Positions 22,634-34,733 are shown, counted from the first letter of the stretch. The stretch is DNA of 64,000 bases from Plazaster borealis (GCA_021014325.1 CM037459.1:682001-746000); one strand, 5' to 3'. The notes: generated by a model not told the origin, from the sequence alone. A program made the numbers and translations.

Positions 22634-23564
22634 AAAGCTTTGTACTTAATACGTGTTTGTTTTGATTGTATATTGCCTTGATCTAGCGGCTTGGTTATGT
22701 GCCCTCTACAAGAAGTGGGTATTTATTTTTTATTTTTGTATCAATGACGTCGACAGATGGTCTCCAGCACTTTAGTTCATTCCACCTGAAAACGTTGCGT
22801 TAATTTCGAGTAAAACGTCAAGTGCAAAAACCTGCATTTGAAAATTAACGATTTTTGATAAGCCAAATTCTTTATTTGAATGTGGAATTCTTTGAGTGGA
22901 ATTTTGTTTCTGGTGATAATTGGTACTTGAAGCAAGTTTAAGACCAATTGAGGTTTGGAATACCAACTCGACCCTTGCTGTACCGTCCTTATTCTACATA
23001 ATTATGCATATCACGGTTGGGGTGATCATGTAACTGATGTAACAAAATACACACGGACACTTCTCTTGCGATTTTTTTAATAACGATTCGTAATAAAGCT
23101 TTAAATTACCGATAGGTTGACCTTACAAGAACCAGGTCAATAGGCACTATATGCCCACTTAAGGTCATCACTTTGACTCGCTAAAGGGTTGTATTTGTAA
23201 TATTGGACCGGCCTTCCCAACACTGCTGCTGGATGGTTTACCCTAAGGCCATTGACAAAGAAAAAGAGACTATGTCTCGCTTCAGCTGAATTTGACAAGG
23301 AGGATCGATATGTAATATTAATTGTTATTATTCTGTTTGTAGGGCAGTTTTAATGACATATGACGACAACTCTTTGAATGCAAAACAAAAATTTGCAAAC
23401 TGGAAATATTGAACGGGGATATCGCAAGGTTTAGGACATTAAACAAAACTCAAACCGATTTGCCTTATTTCTTTTTCAGTTTAGCATAATCAAAATTTAA
23501 ATAAAATCTTGTGTCTGATCTAAGCAAATCTAATTATAATTTAAAATATCCAATCTAATCCCAT

Positions 23565-23805
23565 TTACTACTTTATTTTTTATCATTACACATAACAGCA
23601 CAATTAGCGCCAATAACAGGATGAATAGGAAACGAGAAAAAATGTTCAGTTTTAGATGTGGGAGGAAAACCCCAATGGGGACAACCCACGCAATCAGGTA
23701 GGGACTGAAAACCCAATCCACATAAGAGCTCCGGTCTCCAGGGTCAACAGAAGTAAACGGTAGGGAAAGGCTTAACTTAGCAAACCGCTATCCCCATACT
23801 TCAAA
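23565..23805 (+). mobile_element. SINE-like repeat, family H, copy 2
   Basis: Matches 6012-6245. It includes TTAGATGTGGGAGGAAAACC and ACCCACGCAATCAGGTAGGG, but is eroded at its 3' box-B-like part (GGTCTCCAGGGTC). Confidence 0.55.
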
Positions 23806-26800
23806 AAAATCCAATCTAATATGTTATGATCTGATCTATAATCGAATCTAATCTGATATAATCTAGTCTAATTATCATAATCTAATCTATTTACAAAATT
23901 ATTTCGTGTTTCATTTGTTGTCAGAGAAGTGATATAAGGACGTCAAAACAAACCAATGATTGCTGAACTAAAGGAAAACTTAACAACTTCAGGTTGATGT
24001 TCAGTACCAAAAGTTAAATTGTGTCGTCCCTTAAAGTCTTTTAAGTCGATCGCAATTTGGACACAACCCAAAGAAATTGCACAGGGTAGAGCCTATATAT
24101 AAGTCACATGACCTCTTCCGTGACCCAACTCTTCTGAAACTTTATTTCAAGATCCTCCACCCACTCAATTCAAGAATTGAATGACTTTTATCAATTAAAA
24201 CTTTCTCTGACATCTAGGGCTCATCCTTCTTCGTGCCGAACCATGCTAAGATTTAACTTCCATGGTTTGTAATACGCCAGCCTAAATAGATTATATGGAA
24301 AGACACATTAGCTTGGTCGTAAACTTGGCGCCAATCGGGACAATTCTTGGCTTTAAAAGTCCAGCACCTCAAAAACAATCTCCTATAAGACAATCCCCGG
24401 GGGAACTGACCAAGATGACGCGATTCCCGCGACTGGTCCGCGCCCGCTTTACCTTCGCCAGACCACGACGCCATTAACTAAGAAGTGTCGCCGGCAGGGA
24501 AATCGAATTGCCCGGCAATCGATTCAGGGAAGCACTGCTTGGCACGCACGGCCTGGAATTGACGATTGCCCAAATTGTAGCCAAAAACAGGGAGGTCTGT
24601 ACTCTATATATTTTTCAGCCGCGAAAACAGCAGCTGAACTAAACATGGCGGTGTTTTGGGACACGTGGCTGTTTGGGCCGACCGAGCGAACGTACGTGTG
24701 GACTGCGTAAATCAAAGGGTCATCACTCAACTTTAGCTCTTCGCAGAACCCAAATTCAGTCCCGACAAAACAACCTTTTTATGTTTTACATGAGGTCTTT
24801 ACTCAGATCAGTGAGGCAGAGAGAAGTTCAAAGTTAAAGTGTGTCAAGAACCCAAAAAGGCAAGTACGTCATTAGTCACGTGACACAGTAATGATGTGAC
24901 TTCACTTTATTGCTCTTTAACATAACAACAACATGATTACTACAGCAACGCAAACAAGAACTTGAAGAAGCCAACAAAAAAATCAAACAAGACAACATGT
25001 CCTTTTATATGTATTTTGTAATCAATTTTTTTTTTGGGGGGGGGCCAAAACAGTGAGTTAAGCTTATGTGCTTTTTCCAGCAAGGCCTATGATCCGTCGA
25101 AGAAATCTACATCAGTACTAAATGTTAATATTCTGGCCTATGACACTAAAACTATTCCTTACCAATCGTGCTCAGAGGCTACACCGAGTTAGAATAGAAA
25201 TTATTACAAATCGAGCGAACACCGCTAAAATTCGATAACCAGACCTTGAAGAGATATCAACTTCATGTCCACATTAGACGTAGACGAACGAGGTCACAAC
25301 AAACTTGAAGTCTACCCCCAGAAGCGCGCCAATTTCCGGTCTCCATTTAGACCACGTGCAAAGGCTCTCTTCAGTGAATAGGTGATAAACATTTTCGTCC
25401 CGAAGGTACCATAGTTCATGTACAGGTGCCAAAGGCAAATCTTACGCTGGCCCTCGTAGTTGCGTCTTGCCCTTGATACCCTGCGTAGGAGAGCCACACT
25501 GCGAACAAGTCATGTTAGTTACACGTCCCAAATTTATACAAAATCAAGTCTAGGGAGGGATGAAATCTAAGTAGGCGTTACCATAGTTCTCTCTTTGCAC
25601 AGGCTCAAGTGCGTTGACCAAAAATACTTTCACTACAATAGACTGACTTGACGATAGGTATAGAAGTCCCGCTCTGTCCTTTTTTCAATTTTGCAAGGGA
25701 AGGAGATCGTTCAGTTCACACTGGGGAGTTGGTCTTAAGATTCGTCCATCAATACTGGGACATCTGAAGGGCTTAACTCACCACTCTCATTTTTCCTTGG
25801 GACAAATCGGAACAAGTGTTCTCCGTTGATGAGATGCGAGGTTCTGCCGGCACATTAGACAAATTAGTTCTCGTCAAAATGGAAGTCTGAGGGATCCAAA
25901 TTAACATCATCTTCAGACAATACAGAAGCACAAGAAAAACAACAAACGGGGAATTTTATTCGAGATTTACAATTCAAATATTCAGTCATGATTACCGGGG
26001 TTTGGTGAAGCGTTGCATTATCGGCAGGTGGATCTGAATCGTAAAGAATTTTTTTTGTACTACTCTTTTTAGCTTTATGTACTGGCGTTCTTTGAATTAC
26101 ATACATTAAAGGGAAAACATAATTTGACAGAAATCTTTCAATTCATTCTCCCAGAACTACAGTCATTGCAATCGTGGTGTTCTACATTCGTCTCCTTGTA
26201 TAACATTCCCAGATGCACAAAGTCAATGGCATGAGATTCGACCACATTGCAGGGAGCAAGTTTGAACGAGTAGGCACACATAAATATGACCTTTACCGGA
26301 ACCGAGTTATGACCTTTTAGCCCGAGATGCAGACGATGAAATGTGGATTTGGATCTAGATTCTCAATTTATTAGAAACCATCGAGGCCCAAGGGGGCAAA
26401 TTAGAAGTGATAGATCAACAATACTTGTGTTTACATTTTGTGTTTGAACACAGTGTAGGGGTGTAAACACACACACCGCCTCGTCTTCTTGCAAGAATTT
26501 GAGTCTATTTTGAAACAGTCGTTAAATGAATCGACCACGTGAATGAACAGGCACCGCTGCAAATTATCCTGAAGACAGCATTCTCTCTCTAGGATTTCCA
26601 GCCGCTTAGTATTATATGTTTATAGTTGTTGTCTGGTTACTTGTATGCCTATTTACTATTCATGTTGTAATTCTTTTTTCAAAGAAAATGACCAAACTAT
26701 TGTCCCTTCTTTAATTATATTTATTTGAACACTCCTCAAAAATGGAGGGAATTGTTAGTATAAGCATGGTTTAAGAGAAAGCTTTTATTTTGCCAACTGT

Positions 26801-27044
26801 ATTTGAATACGACGATAAATTAAAATTGTTTTGCCTACAGTATCGAACATTGCTCGAAGAATAAAATAAAAGTTTATTTCATTATAAACTATACAGTATT
26901 AAAATATCGATGAAACCCGCATTAGTCGAAACGTCTAGATCAATTGCTTTGTAAGGTATTGTTTTGCTTTTTATATAACATAAGTATATTTAAGCGATAT
27001 CACTCTGGCATGAGAGCCATATATGGCATCCAAGACGTTCATAT
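23806..27044. other. Sparse region with a CpG-rich patch; no gene confirmed
   Basis: Around 24250-24730 CpG density rises (CGCGACTGGTCCGCGCCC, ACACGTGGCTG, GCGAACGTACG), which could mark a promoter. Minus-strand ORFs at 24253-24474, 25312-25497 and 25864-26106 have ordinary composition and could be exons, but I recognise none. The 25864 ORF ends with an acidic tail (SEDDVNLDPSDFHFDEN). A (CTAATCT)-like low-complexity run sits at 23810-23890. All are left uncalled. Confidence 0.35.
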
Positions 27045-27520
27045 GACAACAATTGCCACTGTGATTCCAATTTATAAAAGTGGTGACCATTGTGATAGTG
27101 GTGTAATTAAAATCTCCATGTTTACATTATCTTCTCTAAGTTAACATTTTGACCATCAACCAGTATGGTTTTAGAAGCAATCACTCCACTGAAATGACCG
27201 TCATTGACATGATCATCAAAATTACCAGGGTTTTGAAAACCGTTCAATTTCGACCTCTCACATTTCTTTGACACAATCAAACACCACATTCTTCTTCACA
27301 AACTAAGCTGTTGCGGAATAAAAGGTATTTCAATAAACTGGTTTAACAGGCTATCTTTCAAAAAGGAAGCAATACATATAATAGTGTGCAGCAGCTATTG
27401 CTGTAATGAGAAGTCCCTCAGGGGTCCCTCCTTGGACCATTGGTATTTTCCCTGTACATTAACGACATGTGTCACTCTTCTACTTTGTTTATCATTTAAT
27501 TTGTTTTCTTTATTGCATGG
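27045..27520 (+). pseudogene. Decayed non-LTR reverse transcriptase fragment
   Basis: Three pieces of a Jockey/CR1/L2-type reverse transcriptase lie in order but in different frames: ATVIPIYKSGD (from 27054), NQYGFRSNHSTEM (from about 27159) and PQGSLLGPLVFSLYINDM (from about 27415). Between them a stretch reads like the conserved FD.V.H.ILL.KL segment (TIKHHILLHKL). The YADD catalytic box is not found, and stops and frameshifts interrupt the fragment. A possible 3' tail of the element, TTAAATTGAATTGAATT, lies at 28690-28706. It is a dead, truncated retroposon. Confidence 0.75.
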
Positions 27521-27822
27521 ACAGTGCCAGCCTGGAGCCCACCATTCATGTTTTAACAATGAATTAGTGCATGCAGCTATATAGCTCCAAACAAAAAGGC
27601 TTTCAGTTATTGTTAACAAATATAAAACAGATCAACAGATAAAACATACTCTTCACTGCTGCCGATTTTTCAGCTTAAATCAGTTTCTATTTAATGACCC
27701 AATACACGATCTTCAAGTAAACCCAACCTTCTCTAAACACACTTTATGTAACGCCCAAGTAGATTCTTGTCATTGATTGGATGACTGTAGGTCACGTGAC
27801 ATTCATTAATCAAACCATTACA

Positions 27823-28090
27823 TTTTCGTCCCATCCTTTTTTACTATTGCGCGCTAGAACAAACGTGCGTTATACACAGCAGTACAAAACACCCTCGTAG
27901 TGGATGTCAGAATACAAATCAGTTTGTTTGTATTCAAACCGCTATACGTCACGAATCGTGCATTTTGGTACTATGCACCGTGCATTTTTATCCCATCCCT
28001 TTTTTATACTATTGCCCGGAGAACACAGCAATGCGCATGCACGAGTTTCACACAGCTGTACAAAACACCCTCACAGTGCATGGATGCCAG
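27823..28090 (+). repeat. Degenerate direct duplication
   Basis: CGTCCCATCCTTTTTTACTA to CAGTACAAAACACCCTCGTA (27827-27899) recurs at about 27988-28077 as ATCCCATCCCTTTTTTATAC to TGTACAAAACACCCTCACAG, and both are followed by GTGGATG/GCATGGATG plus CAGA. It is an old tandem duplication with a period of about 165 bp. Confidence 0.6.
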
Positions 28091-28114
28091 AGTCATTCTT
28101 GTACATTTTATAGC

Positions 28115-28285
28115 CTGCCCGATATGGGGCAGAGGGTGCCCCCCCAATGTTCCCATACTTTAACACACTATTTTCCTCTTGTATAGAACTCCGCCGCCCC
28201 CTAAAATCCTCAAAAGAATTCCTGAGATTCCAAGCACACAATGAAGACACAATAGGGGGGGTACACCATACCCCATATCGAGCAC
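28115..28285. mobile_element. Short element with GATATGGGG inverted ends
   Basis: The left end CTGCCCGATATGGGGCAGAG and the right end ACCATACCCCATATCGAGC are imperfect inverted repeats around a 130-bp core flanked by C and G runs. It lies just after the direct duplication. Probably a MITE; no clear target duplication. Confidence 0.5.
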
Positions 28286-28712
28286 CAATTGGTACATTTT
28301 GTTGAATTATCTTTTTCCTCTCCAAATAACAAAGATCTACTTTGATGTTAAATAGAACAAATAATGAAAGTTTTGGATTGGTGCAATGGAGAGAATATTT
28401 TAATTCATTGAAAGATGGAATATTTCATTCGACTCAGCATTTCATTTTTAACTCATAAAAATATTCTCATTATTGCACTCGTAAACATTCATTATTTGAA
28501 AATTTGTAAAGAATACCATTCAGTTTTTGTCTGTGTATTATTATCTTCTTGTTGTTGTATAATGATTTGTTTTCATTCTATTTTGCTGTTCTGTTTTTTC
28601 AAGGCATATATAAAAGCCCTGCTTTTTATGTTGCTTCCACTCTAATATTTTTCTTGATAATGTAAGTGAGTGAAGTGGAAATAAAATGTTAAATTGAATT
28701 GAATTTTTTTTC

Positions 28713-30225
28713 TTTCTTAATATCAATACATTATCCCCGAAGGAAATTGAACCGCTTTCAAGTTAACGTTCTTAAAGATTCATAAACGTTAAACAGATTT
28801 GTAGCTAGCGGTGATTTATTACTCAAGATGCATAATTAGTTCATTAATTTAGGGGATTAGATGACGGTGGTTCATTTATTGTCTCGGTTCGTATTCGGGA
28901 AAATATTTCTGCGGAAGCGTGCGATGCGCTCTTGAAATTATTGTTAATTTTTTTTTTTAAGCGGATGCTTTACGACAGATGGTGTCAAAATGACAACTTC
29001 ACAGTCCAAAATAACTCTACACTGACAGTAAGATGACAGTCTCAACGGAACATCTCAGTTTTCGTCGGCGAGTTGTTTTTCTTTTAGAATCCCCGATCCC
29101 TCACTATAATATCAAGTTTCCTTTTTTTATCTACAACAGGAACGACTTAGACATTGGCGTGATCTAAAACAGCACGAACTAAAACAAATCGCCGGGATTT
29201 TCTTCTCTTGTTTTTAGAGCCGATAAAGTTTGTAATTTTAACAGCCATGTTCAATCGCTCTAATTGTGGGATAACGGAGCGGGGTCGAGCTGGCCACGAA
29301 GCCGGTAAGACGAGAGCTCGGGATTCGGGATTTACAGCACGGCATCAATTTCACCGGTCACTAACAAGAGCCCTCGATATGCTGACGAGCGCGGTGTAAG
29401 ACCTGCATCGAATATCAAGCCCGTCCGTGCGGTCAGGGATGCGAAATATCTCAAGTATGGTGTTGAGTTCTAAGCGAGTTTTTCCTTTTCCACCTACAGC
29501 TCTCCATACCTTTTTATTTTTAGCGTCCGTGGTCGATGAATTTTGGCATTTTTGCTCATCAATCATTTAATTGTAGAAAGACATGAAATATACACGGGAT
29601 ATCACTGATGGAATGCTCCTTGTAAACGAGGCATGCCCGGCCATGTCTCCCAGATACGATTCACACTTACTGCATTTAGTTATACAAAAGTGTGATCCGT
29701 GTCGAGTTATTGAACTTTCAATACAACGACCGTACACTACGTAAGTAGTTCATATAAACTGAATTATTCATGTCGGCCATCTTGTGTCTAGAACCCTGAA
29801 GTACAAGCTGATTTGAGTTGCGGTACCTGATTAAATTGAAGCACCAACCTCGCTTTCATATGTAATTGAATTTGTTTGCAAACGTTACGATACTATAGCT
29901 GCGTCTTTTTCTCTTTTCCGTATACGAGAAACGAAATTATCCTGTAGAACTATCCAATTATTAGGACGGCATCTTTGTCGCGTTCCTTTATCACATGGAT
30001 GAACGAGGTTAGATTAAAACAAGTGCCAGACTATTTTCATTTCCAGCTGGCTTTGTTTTGGTTACAATGACTGAACTGAAGATATCCAAGATGGTTATGC
30101 ATAATAATAACAGTGTATTTATAACACTGTAAACCAATTAACAAAAGTGTGTCACCCTTTTTTGTTTAAATAGCAGCCTCGTTTTCACCTATGCGTATAA
30201 CCGAGTGGATGTGTATTCCGTAACA
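28713..30225. other. No gene confirmed; CpG-richer patch at 29030-29450
   Basis: ORFs 29208-29399 (plus) and 29351-29566 (minus) overlap in a GC-richer patch with GT donors after plausible short first exons (GAAGCCG|GTAAGA at 29302 on plus). I recognise neither peptide. This could be promoter and first-exon sequence of a gene that continues to the right. Confidence 0.3.
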
Positions 30226-30776
30226 ACATCAGCATCCACTCATAGGTACAACAATGATGCTAGACCGAATAAGAGTCTGGTCCCATTCCGTTACATCAGC
30301 ATCCACTCATAGCCCCAAAATGATGCTAGACGGAATAACAGTCTGGTCCCATTCCGTAACATCAGCATCCACTCATAGCCCCAACATGATGCTAGACGGA
30401 ATAACAGTATGGTCCCATTCCGTAACATCATCTTCCAGTCATGGGCCCCAAAATGATGCTAGACGGAATAAGAGTCTGGTCCCATTTCGTTACATCAGCA
30501 TCCACTCATAGCCCCAAAATGATACTAGACGGAATAACAGTCTGGTCCCATTCCGTAACATCGTCTTCCACTCGTAGGCCCCAAAATGATGGTAGACGGA
30601 ATAACAGTCTGGTCCCATTCCGTAACATCAGCATCCACTCATAGCTCCAAAATAATGCTAGACGGAATAAGAGTCTGGTCCCATTCCGTTACATCAGCAT
30701 CCACTCATAGCCCCAAAATGATGCTAGACGGAATAAGAGTCTGGTCCCATCCCGTAACACCAACATCAGCATCCAT
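30226..30776 (+). repeat. 66-bp tandem repeat, 8 units, 22-codon period
   Basis: The unit carries GACGGAATAACAGTCTGGTC, CCATTCCGTAACATCAGCAT and CCACTCATAGCCCCAAAATG. Eight units occur. Most are 66 bp, so a 22-residue peptide (MMLDGITVWSHSVTSASTHS plus PK) repeats in frame. Two units are 67 bp (CATGGGCCCC and CGTAGGCCCC variants) and shift the frame, splitting the ORF into three overlapping ones at 30254, 30441 and 30586. Read as a minisatellite. Confidence 0.88.
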
Positions 30777-31009
30777 TGTAATTGTTACAGACAGGGAACA
30801 TGACTTAATGTCAGTTGCTGTGGTATCGAAAGTAGGGTGCTGTGCACACGTATGCGCTTCCAATTTACGGTCACGTCAATATTGCTCTGAAATGGCAGAC
30901 TGCATTCCAAAATTAATTTAAAGAGAAATTGCAACCAGTGTTTACCTAAATATTGATAAAAAATGTCTATGAAAGAAAAAAAGACACCGGAGTTTTAGTA
31001 GAACATTAT

Positions 31010-31247
31010 GGTTGGTGGGTATCATGCATTCTGCTCTACCAGCCAGGCTCTTAGTGGATGATACCCATGCCTACATCCTTACGGACTGTGAAGGAGGTAA
31101 CCCTGTTTCAGCCCCAGGAGTAGGTGGCAACGTGCCCCGGGTGGCAGTTGATTTGGATCGACAGCCCAAATCAGTTAAGTGTAGCCCTCACCTTGAAGTG
31201 GCCGTCCGGCGGTGTGATGTTAGGCGATCTCTCATAAAAAAAACCCC
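31010..31247 (-). mobile_element. SINE-like repeat, family G, copy 2
   Basis: Reverse complement of 5362-5615 with about 80 percent agreement by eye, including TGCATTCTGCTCTACC, TACCCATGCCTACAT and CCTCACCTTGAAGTGGCCG. The ORF at 31012-31287 is simply this repeat read through. Confidence 0.6.
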
Positions 31248-32985
31248 ATATATAACAAAATGGTTGACTTTGTCCAAATGTTTGTAATACTCAACACAGT
31301 TTTGCATGGCTGCAGTGTTATTTGAGACCTCTTGGGGGCGTGGTTTCAGTCAGAGGGGTGTTGTGTGTCTTTTCAACACCCCGGTTAGAATATGTGTGTA
31401 TTTTAGAGTTTGGTTTTGTTTAACAGCCTTTTTGACAGTTAAAGCATTTTATTTATTGAGGTTGGTTTATTTCAAAATCTTGGCCATCACTTTCATACAA
31501 TGGTATGAAGTTACATGCCACAACAACCAGTTTGTTTTAGAGTTTTCTTTTCTGATAAATCTCGCACAGGAATTTCTGTTCTAGATAGCCTGTTTACTTC
31601 AGAGTCCATGGTCTGACTGTTATGTAGATGTTATTAAATTCCCTCACCTATACCCTCCAATTCGTTTCAGATATGAAGCCTAACCAACGAATCAGCCAGT
31701 CAACGAGGTACACACCTAGCACGACGTTTCACCGTAGCAGAAATTGAGTTACTGAGAAAATGGATGCGCCCAACACCTCCCAGGGAACCAATTATCACTG
31801 ATTATGTGCGGCTGCGCATCAGAGGTAAACGCTCAAAGCATTCCACCGCATATCCGTGTGTGTCATGTGGTTTTATAGTTTGCGATTATCCAGTTGCCTG
31901 TGGTGCTTCACTACCGATGTTTATATCTAGGAATGACAGAGTGTGCAACAGTCGACAAGAGTCAATTTTCAAGATGGAATAGATTGGAAATATTTTCAGC
32001 TGCAGTTTTTTACCTCCTCGGTTAGAACAAACTGACAGGTATAACCCATCTTTCCCACGTGGTGCAATACTGAGTTAGTTATCACGACACGTCGCACGAG
32101 GCAGCAGAATCCTGTGTGATTATTACAGCCGGCAGGCAGCAATAAAATACCCACTGTATCGTCTGGAACATGACCGGCCCCCAAAACAGGCTCTTATTTT
32201 CACAGCGCACCGCCGAAAAGTGACAAACAGTTTTAAAAGAAACACTACAACGGAAATCGAGCGAGAGTGGGGACAACTCGACCCGTATTTAATCATGCCA
32301 GCATACTTTTAGTGAAATCCCCAGCGTGGTTTTCTATGTTGTTTTTTGACAGCCAGACGTCTCTACGCTACCGATGAAAACATCCCCTGATTCGGCTCCG
32401 ATGATCATCAATATTCCATGATCTCCTAGGATTTCTCCAGGTTGGATCAACCTCTCGTGACAGGCTGATTTTACCTTAATCTATGCAAAGCCACTCAGTG
32501 GGGGCCAGAGGCGCGATTGCTCCCGGACTCTGTTCCCTTCATTTCCTCCATTCTCCCGATGCATTGTCCCATGCCACACAATTCTCAATTCATCAACGCA
32601 TTTATTTTTACCCGAGCATGGGAATTCCCTGCTGAGTGTTAGACACCCCTGTGATTCGTCTGTTGATCGTTCTAACCGAGTCTTTTTTCCATTCGAGGTC
32701 CTGGACAGAGCAGACGATCAAGCAACATTTTTCCCCGCGTAATCTAGCCGCCTGCTCAAGCCGTTTTGCTCAAATCTCATTAAGGATTTAACAGGTGACT
32801 GAACTTAACTGAAACAATTTCACAGGAAATGTAAAGTGGTAATTTCTTTCAGCTAAGCTCCCCATAATGAGTTTAAGATAAACCGTGGAAAGCCCCCAAC
32901 GTGCGTGAAATTAGCAAGCCTGCTTTTCCATACATTGTGTGCAACCTTTCAACACTGTATTTTGTAATGCTGTAAGTGAGGCATT
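31248..32985. other. Upstream region of the coiled-coil gene
   Basis: No repeat is recognised. A stop-limited reading at about 31684-31830 (FTVAEIELLRKWMRPTPPRE) has exon-like composition and ends before a GTAAAC donor, but is unassigned. From about 32040 to 32985 the sequence is richer in CpG and probably holds the promoter and 5' UTR of the gene at 32986. I cannot place a TATA box or start site. Confidence 0.35.
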
Positions 32986-33822
32986 ATGGCGATGAAAAAC
33001 AAGCGTCGTAAGCATTTGGTGAAGCAGCAGATTGGTGTGGTAATAACCGACTTAGAGAAAGTGATATTGGAGCTCAACACCGTCGTGCGGGAGCTAAAAG
33101 GGGTGCTGAATCAAATTGAGCGAGTCTCATCTTATCTGGACGAGCCAGCGAAACAAGTGGCTGATAAAGAGACTAAGAAAAACAAGCGTGTCATTAAGAA
33201 AGCGGCGTGTGTCGTGAAGAGCTGCGACAACGGTGTAGTCTTACCACGAGCCGTTTGCAGCCCTTGTAAATCCCTCTCGCATTTTGTGACAGTTCGCAAT
33301 GGTTTGAATGGTACCAAATGTGCCTTTTCGCCGAAAAAGTGCCGAAACGATTGCCTGTTCGCAAATGACGTCAAGTTAGGCTCTGGAATCGTCTCTCAAT
33401 GCAGTGCTGAAAAAGACTTGAGTTTGTACGGCTCCGGGGATGAAGGAAGTCCACGCATTGGATGCTCAGGTGATTCGTGGTGTTCGAGTCCTCGTCATGA
33501 CGTCATCGGGTGGGATAGGAGGTTTTCCTGCCCGTCGCCAGCACACAGCCTGACTGCCAAACTTAGAGATACCAAAGCAAAGAGCGAATCCCAGACGTCA
33601 TGCAGCGATGACACACAGTCAGTTGACTTCCAAGCTGACTATAACCATGACATTAACACGTGGACTACGTACGCAATGGTGCACATAGACGCATCCAGTG
33701 ATGCGTGGTCCGCCGATGAAGCAACCCAAGGGGGCGATGTCCTATCCCCGACTCATTCCCACCACTCTGGTGACAACAAACGAATCATGCACATCTCACC
33801 CCTGGCAGTCGAATCTGCATGA
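32986..33822 (+). CDS. INSYN1-like coiled-coil protein, single exon
   Basis: A 278-residue ORF, by far the longest in the window. The ATG is preceded in frame by TGA nine bases upstream and has A at -3 and G at +4, so this start is firm. Residues 5-13 are basic, and residues 16-52 form a heptad-like coiled coil (LEKVILEL, VVRELKGVLNQIERV). By eye, residues 19-52 match the coiled coil of vertebrate INSYN1 (inhibitory synaptic factor 1, a gephyrin/dystrophin-complex partner) at about 14 of 34 positions without gaps. A WTT motif at 226-228 also recalls INSYN1, although it lies much farther from the coil. The middle is Cys-rich (residues 74-125), then Ser/Asp/His-rich and probably disordered. No signal peptide or membrane segment is seen. 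That it is protein-coding is likely; the INSYN1 assignment is an inference, and another coiled-coil scaffold is possible. Confidence 0.72.
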   Translation: MAMKNKRRKHLVKQQIGVVITDLEKVILELNTVVRELKGVLNQIERVSSYLDEPAKQVADKETKKNKRVIKKAACVVKSCDNGVVLPRAVCSPCKSLSHFVTVRNGLNGTKCAFSPKKCRNDCLFANDVKLGSGIVSQCSAEKDLSLYGSGDEGSPRIGCSGDSWCSSPRHDVIGWDRRFSCPSPAHSLTAKLRDTKAKSESQTSCSDDTQSVDFQADYNHDINTWTTYAMVHIDASSDAWSADEATQGGDVLSPTHSHHSGDNKRIMHISPLAVESA

Positions 33823-34217
33823 CACTTGATAAAAACAGCTCTTGCCACGAAATGCAAATTGAGGTGCTGACTTTATCTAAGTTTATCTAGTATACATTAC
33901 AGTAAAGACTGAATAAGTACACAGTAAACCACTATACATGTGAAGTTATCATTACCGGTTTAGAAAATGTTGGACTAGCAACAAAAGTGTCAATTGCAAA
34001 TGTCTGTACATAATAAGTGTAAAGCCTTTGTGTAAACGTAAAACGATGATAGAAAATTGATTGTTTTTACTGCAGTGCATATTCCATTGTCTTGTTCTTC
34101 ACACTATGTCCAGATTCGCGTTTAGACTCTGGCAAAAAATGCCTTATTTACATAAACCAAGCATCATGGAGCAGGGATGCGTCCTTTTGTGTTTTCCTAA
34201 ATTATTTGATGATAATT

Positions 34218-34223
34218 AATAAA
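34218..34223 (+). terminator. Poly(A) signal AATAAA of the 33-kb gene
   Basis: A canonical AATAAA about 395 bases after the stop of the coiled-coil gene. A second AATAAA lies at 34385-34390, directly before a C-type MITE. Either would give an AT-rich 3' UTR of normal length. Confidence 0.5.
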
Positions 34224-34401
34224 GAGTAACTGTATTAAGAAATCTAAATTTGCATTTATTCCTCAAAAACTGGTTTCTTTGAGACGATCAGCAAACAAAC
34301 ATGTTAAGAATAGTCGAGACAGGTATGCTGTACGTTATGTGTATTTTCTATGCCTAGTTCCCTGCTCATTGTTTTGCTTACCAAAATAAAATGATATGGT
34401 T

Positions 34402-34733
34402 AAAGGCCCTGTACACTATCGGTAAGATCGAAAAAAAATGTTCACAGATTCACACATAACTTACATTAAAGTAAGTAATGGTTGAAAGGGTTCCTTAAAA
34501 TATTTCTGCCTAAAATGCTATTGTTTCTGAGAAATGAGTAAAACAATAGTTTTTATCACGCGCGATATTTTGAAAAAACAGAAAACACATAAGGTCTCTT
34601 TTCACTATTTTCTCGTGATTTCGATGACCAATTAAGCTCAAACTTTCACAGGTTTGTTTGTTCATGCATATGTTGAATCACACAAAATGTGGACACTGAT
34701 TTTGAGCTGTTACCAAAAGTGTACAATACCTTT
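34402..34733 (+). mobile_element. TTAA MITE, subfamily C, copy C2
   Basis: About 332 bp. It starts AAAGGCCCTGTACACTATCG and ends CCAAAAGTGTACAATACC, then TTT, with TTAA on both sides. It is the reverse-orientation partner of C1 (TTCGATGACCAATTAAGCTC, AACTTTCACAGGTTTGTTTG). It begins just past the 3' end of the coiled-coil gene. Confidence 0.85.

Noticed and set aside
33132..33374. Minus-strand ORF of 80 codons
   Set aside because: It lies antisense within the coiled-coil gene and has no independent support.
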